Shown in pieces: positions 29,452-35,873 of a stretch of DNA of 35,873 nucleotides; the first letter of the stretch is position 1, and every line of letters starts with the position of its first letter. Below the pieces are notes generated by a model. That model was not told the DNA's origin, searched no databases, and worked only from the letters and a program-made list of their open reading frames with translations. The stretch lies in the NCBI GenBank assembly GCA_029339195.1, contig JAPTJF010000564.1:1-35873 (forward strand). Reading direction: 5' to 3'. A program made the translations under genes and the position numbers. The stretch is from Micractinium sp. NFX-FRZ (taxonomy: Eukaryota; Chlorophyta; Trebouxiophyceae; Chlorellales; Chlorellaceae).

Positions 29452-32153
29452 ATGGTGGCTCAGTATGACGCCAGCATCGAATGTGTCGACCACCAAGTGG
29501 CGCAGCTGGAAGCCCAAGTTGCCGCGCTGCACATCCGGGCGCAGGAGCTGAACAAGATAGCTGGCAGTGAGGCCCAGGCAGCAGCAGTATATAAGGAGCT
29601 TGCGGCCATCGACGACAATGCGCTGGCCCTGCGCCTGGCCGCCGCAACGCCGGCAGACGTCGTCACGGTGGCTGCCGCAGCTGCCGCCAGCCCAGCCTAC
29701 CACAGTCTGCTGCCACCACCGCGCGGCTGGGCCAGCATGGAGCACCGTCAGCGAGCGCTGGGTGCGGTGCTGGGGGCAGCGGTGGGCGATGCCGCCGCCT
29801 GCCCCTGCCAATGGGTGTACAGCCTGGACGCAATGGCGTCGCTCGCGGCAGGTGAGGGGGGCCGTGGGGAGGGAGGTGTGAGTGCAAAGTTGGGTGCACC
29901 TGGAATGCAATGCTATGCTGATGCGCTATACTTGAACGCTACCCTCACTGGGCGATTGACCTGAGCCGTGGCGAACAGGCTGAAGACGCCGCCTCTGCCA
30001 GCCTGCCCCAACCGACCACCAACCGCTCATCCCCTGGCCTGCCTGCCTGCCCGCCTCTGGCTCACCATCATCCCGCCTCCTCTGAACTGTGCCAACGCAG
30101 GCCGCCCTCACCTCGAGTTTTACGATCCCCCCCAGTGCCCCTTTTTCGACTATCCTGTCGGCAGCCCCAGCCCCTACTTTGAGCAGACAGCAGCGCTGCT
30201 GCGCAGGTGAGCGGCAGAGGGTGCCAAGAGGCGTGGTGCCCCGCTGGCCATGCCGCTGTCGTGGCGAAGCTGCGGCTGTGCCCATCCTGGGCGCACCTGT
30301 CGGCACCCCACAGGCTGCTGTCCGAACTTCAATGTCAACTGCCCGCCGCCCCCTTCCTCTGCTCAAAATTCGATTCCCGCCGCCCCCTTCCTCTGCTCGT
30401 CATGAAGTGCAGCCTGGCTGAGGTGGGCAGCATGGACAGCGTGCGCTATGCGGCCACACTGTTTGCCGCTTTCGGCCCAGGCTTTGCGGGCTACAGGTGA
30501 AGACACGCGCAGGGGAGGCGGGGGCAGCACACACAACAGCGGGTGGTGCCGTCAATTTGCCATGGGCAGCTGCAGGCGGCTGCGCCATGGTGGCTGCGGG
30601 CTGCATGTTGCGGTCACAACGCTGCCTGCTCATCGTCCATCTGCCTGCCTGCCTGTCTGCTTCAGGCAAGGAACACGCCCCTGTGCTTCCCACCTATCAG
30701 CTGGTGCAGCACCTGTTTCCCAACCAGCCATGTATGTTGGCGTGCTGACCACCCCTCCCCCTCACGCATGCAGGGACCGGAGCAGCAAGAACTTCCTGCG
30801 GCGCTACGCGACGGGGGCGGTGCCCCCGCTGACGGGCAGCGCCGACGACCAGGCCAACTGCTTTGCCCGCCTGCCCCCCCTGGTGGCGCTGTACGCCGGC
30901 GCTGAGCGCCGTCAGCTGGTGGCGGCGGTGGAGCGCATGGTCAGGTGGGGGCCTGCCTGATGAGGGCAACTGCAACCGACTCATGGATGAGGCGCCTGTT
31001 TTGCGGCTTTTGCGCATGGTCAAATAGGGTTTTAGGGGGCGGGGGGCCAGGCGGGGGGACTTTGCCGGAGGTGTGCACTGCACACCTCTGCTGGGTGCTG
31101 TGCAGCCGGCATGCACGCCCTCCCCATCGCTTTTCGGGGGGTGTCAGTCTCTTTGGCACCCAACCCCGCTGCTTCCTCATCGCGCCCGGGGGCTGCCCCA
31201 TGCAGGGTGACGCAAAATGATGCGGTGGCGGTGGCCTATGGCACAGCGGCAGCGCTGATCCTGGAAGGCGTGGTGCAGGGGGCCAGCGTGGCGGCAGCCC
31301 TTGCAGCCACAGTTGAGTGGTTGCAGCAGCAGCAGGAGGAACAGCAACAGCAGCAACAAGAGCAGCAGCAGCTGGCAGATGCGGCAGGGGCAGGGGTGCC
31401 GGCAGTCACGCCTGCGCTGTGGGGCCAGGTGGCAGACCGCCTGCTGGAGGCTGCTGAGCTGGCACCTCTGCCGCCGCTGGAGGCCGTCGTGCGGCTGGGC
31501 AGGAACTGCCACCTGCCCAACAGCCTGCAGACGCCGCTGCAGATCGTGCTGCACCTGGAGCTTCGCCAGTGGCGGCAGCAAGCGCAGGCCGAGGCTGAGG
31601 AGCCGCCGGGGGCAGTGCTGTCGGGGGCAGCGCCGCCAGCGCCGTCAGAAGTTCAGCAGAGCAGCCAGGCATCTTCAGGCGACGACTTCTGCTTGCCCTG
31701 CAGCATGGGTGCATGCGCGCTGCCTGGCAGCTCGGCGCAGGCGGCAGCGGCAGGCGGCCGCGTCCTGGAAGCCATGCTAGAGCAGCAGCAGCAGCAGCAG
31801 CTGGCAGTGCCGGCAGTGGGGGCGTTTGAGCAGGCAGTTCGCTTGGCTATCAGGTGCGAACAGGCGATTGAGGCCCGAATGCACGGCATATGGCGGTTCC
31901 TGCCCTTCTGCCAGCATGCATGCATGCACATGCGCTGCCTGCAGCACCCTGAAGCTCTGTCGGACCAAAGCGCTCCCCCGCACCTGCCTTCCTGCCCTGC
32001 AGGCCGGGCGGTTGCTGCGCCAGCCGTGCCGGCTTTGTGGGAGCGCTGGTGGCGGCGCTGGGCGCCCAGGTGCCAGCTGAGTGGGCGGCACAGGTGCTGG
32101 GGTATGCAGAGCTTGAGCAGCAGGCTGAGCAGCTGGTGCAGCTGCGTGACTGA
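29452..32153 (+). CDS. ADP-ribosylglycohydrolase-family protein (crystallin J1/SelJ-like)
   Basis: Six exons, 29452-29851, 30101-30206, 30413-30496, 30774-30944, 31206-31853 and 32003-32153, are in phase and give 519 aa. The domain starts at M96 with MEHRQRALGAVLGAAVGDAA and CQWVY. Family landmarks follow: PSPYFEQTAALLRSLAEVG, TGSADDQANCF, VTQNDAVAVAYGTAAALI, and near the end RPGGCCASRAGFVGALVAAL. In active DraG/ARH enzymes the equivalents of EQT and GGCCASRA carry Asp residues that bind magnesium. These are missing here, as in crystallin J1-like members, so activity is doubtful. Residues 1-95 look like a coiled coil (VAQLEAQVAALHIRAQEL). Exon 5 contains a Gln-rich loop and a roughly 100-residue disordered insertion. 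The start could also be M96. A poly(A) signal is at 32222. Confidence 0.82.
30342..30398 (+). repeat. 34-bp-spaced direct repeat before exon 3 of the ADP-ribosylglycohydrolase-like gene
   Basis: A 23-bp sequence beginning CCCGCCGCCCCCTTCCTCTG occurs at 30342-30364 and 30376-30398. It lies between two in-frame candidate acceptors (30313 and 30412). It is therefore either a polypyrimidine tract or the coding part of a 33-residue longer isoform. Confidence 0.75.
31068..31088. repeat. perfect 10-bp inverted repeat
   Basis: GAGGTGTGCA, one base, TGCACACCTC; inside intron 4 of the ADP-ribosylglycohydrolase-like gene. Function unknown. Confidence 0.6.
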
Positions 32154-32221
32154 TGGCGGCCCCATGCTGCACTCTCCACCCTGCGCTCAAATTGCAATTG
32201 CCCCACTTGGATGCTGCCTGC

Positions 32222-32226
32222 TGTAA
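32222..32226 (+). terminator. UGUAA poly(A) signal of the ADP-ribosylglycohydrolase-like gene
   Basis: TGTAA about 70 bp after the stop codon at 32153. Confidence 0.7.
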
Positions 32227-32427
32227 GCCACTGACCAGGTACCGCCAGTTGGGCACTGGAAAGCCGTGATCAACACGGATGATGAGCCAGCTGCTGTGCC
32301 AGCCACTCGCCTGGCGCCGGCGCCGCCAGGTGGGCAACCCTTCTCTGACACGCCGCGTCTTGGTTGCGGAGCAGCCGTGCGCCACGCGCTGACTATACTC
32401 ATAAACGAACCTCGAGCATATATCGGA
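32227..32427 (+). promoter_or_regulatory. short upstream region of the methyltransferase gene
   Basis: About 200 bp between the poly(A) signal of the gene to the left and the methyltransferase ATG. It has an AT-richer end (GACTATACTCATAAACGAAC, then GCATATATCGG) just before the start codon, probably promoter and short 5' UTR. Confidence 0.45.
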
Positions 32428-34502
32428 ATGGCGGCGCTTCAGGAGGAGGCCAGCTCGATGTCGGACTCTATCAAAACCCAGAGCAAGCGCATATTTGACG
32501 AAAAGGCCAAGGCGAGAGCGAGGTTCTGAGCGGTTCCATAGGCCCGCGGAGGGTTCCCGGCATGGCAACAGGCGGAGTCTCGCTCGCCTCTGCGGCTCTC
32601 ACGGCCGCCCGCCGCTCTTGCTGGCTGCGCTGCCCAGCTACCCTTGTGCCGGGTTTCCCACCCCCTGACTCACTCACGAATGCTTCGCAGGAATTTGACA
32701 ACAACCCTGTGGCCCTGGCCTGCGTGGGTCCCGCCTCAAAGGTACCTGCCCTGCTCTGCACGGTTGAAGCACAGCAAGAGCGGCGGGACCAGCAAGAAGC
32801 CGGCGCGTCCGGCCTGATTGGCCGTCTCAGGCTGATGCAAGCGTGGGCCCCCGCTTCCACCCCGCCCCACTGTGCAGGCGCTCCGAGCCGATGGTGTGCT
32901 GCAGGCGGGGCAGGCGGTGATGGATTTTGGGTGCGGCACCGGCCTGCTGTCGCTGGCTGTCGCAGACAGCTGCGCCAGCGTGCTGGGCGTGGACAGCAGC
33001 CAGGGCATGGTGCAGGTGCGTGGGCAGTGCTGGTGCCAGACTGATTGGTGACTTTCACAGCTGATGAAAGCTGGGAGGTGTTGCGCACAGACGCACGTGC
33101 AACTGGCAGCGGGGTGCCAGCTGGCCTGGCCCGGAAGCCAGAGGGGCACCCTCGGGGTGGGCAGCGCCAGAGCAGAAGCGTGCCGCGCCACCTGGGTGCC
33201 GCCGTAGCACATAGCACTACCCACCCGTGGTGCCCTGTCGACAGGTGCTGCAAGACAAGATCGCGGCGCGAGGCCCTGGCTGCAATGTGCGCGCGGTGTG
33301 CTGCGAGCTGCAGTCCCCCGACTCCCTGCATGCCGCCAACGACCCCGCCAGCCCCTTCCCCGAGCAGTTTGACCTCATCGTCAGGTGAAGCTGTGATGAC
33401 AGAAGAGTACATCTTGCTTGCAGAGCGGCCACCGGGTGAGCCTGTGGCCAGGCAGACGTGGCGGCCCTGCCCTTGAGTGTGTGAAGCACAAGCTGGGGTC
33501 TCAACCTCCGCGCTTCATCCCCGTCCATCTGCTTGCCTGCCCCGCCTGACTGCCTTGCCCTTCAACTTCCTGCCTTGTCGGCTGCAGCTCCATGACATTC
33601 CACCACATTGACAACATACCCGGTGCGGCAAGCTGGGCGGGGGAGGGACCGTGTGCCTGTTTGTCCGACCACGTGCCGGCCTGCTTGCTTGCCCGCCCGC
33701 TACCTTGCCGTGCGCCTGCCTGCCCAAATGCCTGCCCATCTGCTTGCTTGCTTACCCGCCGCCCTGATTCCCTTCCCGCCTCCCGCCTCCCTCTGCGCCC
33801 TGCAGACACGCTGCGACTGCTGGCTGGGCACCTCAAGCCGGGGGGGCGCATCGCAGTGTTTGACTTCAAGAAGAGTGCAGACTCCATCCAGTGGGTGCCC
33901 CAGTGCTGCATAGGCGTGGCCGGTGTGTCAGATAACAAAGGATCCCGGTGTCTGAGCAGTGGTGCAGGGAGGCGAGGGAGGCAAGCTTTTGTGGTGGCAG
34001 GGTGCCTCCTCACCTCCTGGCACCCTGGGTGCAAAAGCAAGGCCAAGCCTAAGGCCAAGCCTTCCCCATGCTCGTGCTCCCCGCAGGTTCCACCCCCGCG
34101 AGATGGTTCACACGGTCTTCCACCCGGGCGGCTTTGCTCCGCAGGAGCTGTGCGACCACTTTGCAGGTGCGGCGCTGAGCTGGCAGCCACGCTGGCTTCC
34201 ACGGTGGCCTTCATGCACCAACTGTCCAGCTGGGCAACTGTACAGGTCTAGTGTGCGGTGCCCACTCGCCTGCCGCTCTGAAACCCTGGCACAGCAGTCA
34301 CCCAGCAGGGCGAGGTCCCAATCGCCGGCAGAGGGCCACGTCTCCCCAGAATGCCTTCCACGTTCCACCCAGCTGCGCAGGTGTTGGGCTGACGGATGTC
34401 AGCTGCAGGGAGGTGGGGACGTTCAAGAAGCCAAGGGGGGACGACCCGCAGCAGACAATGGAGTTTGAGCTGCTGATGGCTCTGGGAACCAAACCTGTGT
34501 GA
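32428..34502 (+). CDS. class I SAM-dependent methyltransferase
   Basis: Eight exons, 32428-32511, 32691-32741, 32878-33015, 33245-33384, 33588-33622, 33806-33890, 34087-34166 and 34381-34502, give 244 aa. Motif I is VMDFGCGTGLLSL (59-71), and the acidic residue after strand 2 is in LGVDSSQGM (81-89). Strand 4 is FDLIVSSMTFHHI, and motif III is LKPGGRIAVFDF. The fold therefore binds S-adenosylmethionine. The substrate is unknown; the short C-terminus with FHPGGF resembles UbiE/Methyltransf_11-type small-molecule or protein enzymes. The N-terminus FDEKAK joined to EFDNNP fits the family start. That junction needs a GC donor after 32511, since the nearby GT donor at 32525 gives the wrong phase. 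A second in-frame ATG is at codon 11. The poly(A) signal follows 25 bp after the stop. Confidence 0.88.
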
Positions 34503-34526
34503 ACCGACGAGGCGCAGCAGCCTGAA

Positions 34527-34531
34527 TGTAA
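34527..34531 (+). terminator. UGUAA poly(A) signal of the methyltransferase gene
   Basis: TGTAA 25 bp after the stop codon at 34502, in a GAATGTAATTTG context. Confidence 0.7.
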
Positions 34532-35873
34532 TTTGACCCCCCCCTTGCTGTCGCACGCCGGCAGTGCAGCCAGCCACCTGGCAGTCCACAGCGCTGTGTG
34601 GGACCCAGAATGAGGTCAGCCAGGCATGATCATCACTACAGGTGGGGACCCCTGGTTGAATCGGTGCCACGAGGCCGCCAGCTGGCGCCGCTCGTTTAAG
34701 CTCGTCCCGCCTTCACCGCCAGGGCTGTGCCTCACTGTGGGAAGGCCCGTTCCGCCCACCGACAAGCGCCATGTCGATGGAACCAGGCGGCAAGGGGCTG
34801 GGTGCATGCTGGACAGACGGCAGGCAGCGACCTGGTGCGCGCCATTGGCAAGGCCGGGGGCTGGGGAGGCAAGCGGGCACATCCCTGCCAGGGCACCTGG
34901 AACGTGCCTGGAGGCGGCGGGCTGGGCTGAAAGCATAGGAGTGGCTTGATTTCGAGTCCTAGCGAGAGGCTACAGGGGGAAGGAGGCAGCTGGGTGCTGC
35001 CAGAAACACAGGGCAACACTGCTATGTGCCCTTGCGGGGGCAGCGCTGCCAGCACGTCCGAGGCTTCAAATATGGCTTCGCCGCCCGCCCTGCCTCCGTC
35101 AAGCAGCGGAGCAGCCCAGAACCAAGCATACCGGTGCACAGGCATACGTTGGACAGAACGCCAGCCGGCAGGCCGTTGGGGAAGCCAGGTGGGCAGGCGG
35201 ACAGTGGTGATAGGGGCAGGGGGCAGCACAAGCGGCGGCGCACGGCAGTGCTGGCGGTACCGCGGGCGCGGGCTGGGGCGGGCAGGACACGTGTGCTGCA
35301 CAGAGCGGGCAGCCGGTCCCTCATCCGGGTCAAGGGATAGAAAACCTGCATGACAGGCGCTCCCAGTGCATGTGGGGTTGGATTTGGGTGGGGGCGGTCG
35401 GCCACGGATAGCAATGCAGCTGCTGCCACCAGCTCCACCCCCCTCCAGGTCGACCGGCATGCCGGACTGCTGACCAACCGCATTTGGGGCACAATGGGTG
35501 ACTGCCAGGGCCCAGGGAAGCCTTGGGGGCAAAGATGGAGGCATGGCTCAACGTCTTGGTGTGTGGTTGTGTGAGAGCGGCGGCACGGGAGGTGGGCGGG
35601 CACCCCGGCCTGCCTTTGCTGGCAGCATGCTGTGCACCCACCCGCCGTCGCTGAGACCACACGGTTCTCTGAGGGGTGGGTGGATATGCAGGTGGGAGGG
35701 CCCCCAAGGCTGCCTGGGCCGCCACGAACGAGGCGGAGGTTGCCGAGGGGGCCCTTGATCTGCTGCCGCCGCCGCGCGCCGAGCCGCGAGAAATGGCATC
35801 TTCCCACGCGCCCAGCCCCCGTGTGACAGCGCACGGCCCCAAGATTACACAGGATGGTGGGTGCATATGTGCC
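34532..35873. other. region without a supportable gene
   Basis: 1342 bp. Long frames are open on both strands, but they overlap, have no recognisable domain and show no consistent chain of splice sites. That is what GC-rich DNA gives by chance. It could hold UTRs or promoter of a gene beyond the right edge. Confidence 0.5.

Noticed and set aside
29588..29596. TATATAAGG as a TATA box
   Set aside because: It lies inside exon 1 of the ADP-ribosylglycohydrolase-like gene, in frame, downstream of the start codon.
31024..31037. Telomere-like AGGGTTTTAGGGGG
   Set aside because: A single imperfect unit inside an intron, with no array.
35022..35834. Long minus-strand frames at the right end as a gene
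   Set aside because: No domain, no matching splice-site chain and heavy overlap with other frames.

Overview
The window looks like nuclear DNA of a GC-rich green alga, most likely a Chlorella-type trebouxiophyte. The genes are broken into many short exons with GT-AG introns. The code is rich in Ala, Gln and Gly runs. UGUAA, the usual chlorophyte poly(A) signal, lies shortly after several stop codons. Nothing bacterial, organellar or viral is visible. Species is inference.

I rebuilt eight multi-exon genes by joining exons whose splice sites and codon phases all agree. Left to right: (1) minus, 733-8693, a 1075-residue FYRN/FYRC chromatin-type protein with a C-terminal U-box-like domain; (2) plus, 9033-14730, an 866-residue GDA1/CD39 apyrase; (3) minus, 15169-16056, a small NFKBIL1/IkBL-like protein; (4) plus, 16410-18321, a membrane protein of unknown function; (5) minus, 18812-23565, the Peter Pan/Ssf1 Brix-domain ribosome-assembly factor; (6) plus, 24106-25471, ribosomal protein eS10; (7) minus, 26613-29164, an SBP-box transcription factor; (8) plus, 29452-32153, an ADP-ribosylglycohydrolase-family protein with altered metal-site residues; and (9) plus, 32428-34502, a class I SAM-dependent methyltransferase. 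That is nine genes in total, of which the first eight form four consecutive head-to-head pairs. The spacers between start codons are only about 290-540 bp, so each pair may share a bidirectional promoter. The Ssf1/eS10 pair is also functionally coherent, since both serve ribosome production.

The most unusual signal is structural. In at least eight introns of four genes, the edge of an exon (splice site plus 20-50 bp of coding sequence) is repeated in the same orientation about 75-300 bp inside the adjoining intron. Some copies keep a usable decoy splice site. This looks like recurrent small tandem duplication across exon-intron junctions. Other points of interest are a perfect hairpin with the start codon of the NFKBIL1-like gene in its loop, four-run G-quadruplex motifs at or just inside 5' splice sites of the apyrase gene, and a possible GC-AG intron in the methyltransferase.

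The left end (1-510) is a degenerate repeat array. The right end (34532-35873) holds no gene I can support.
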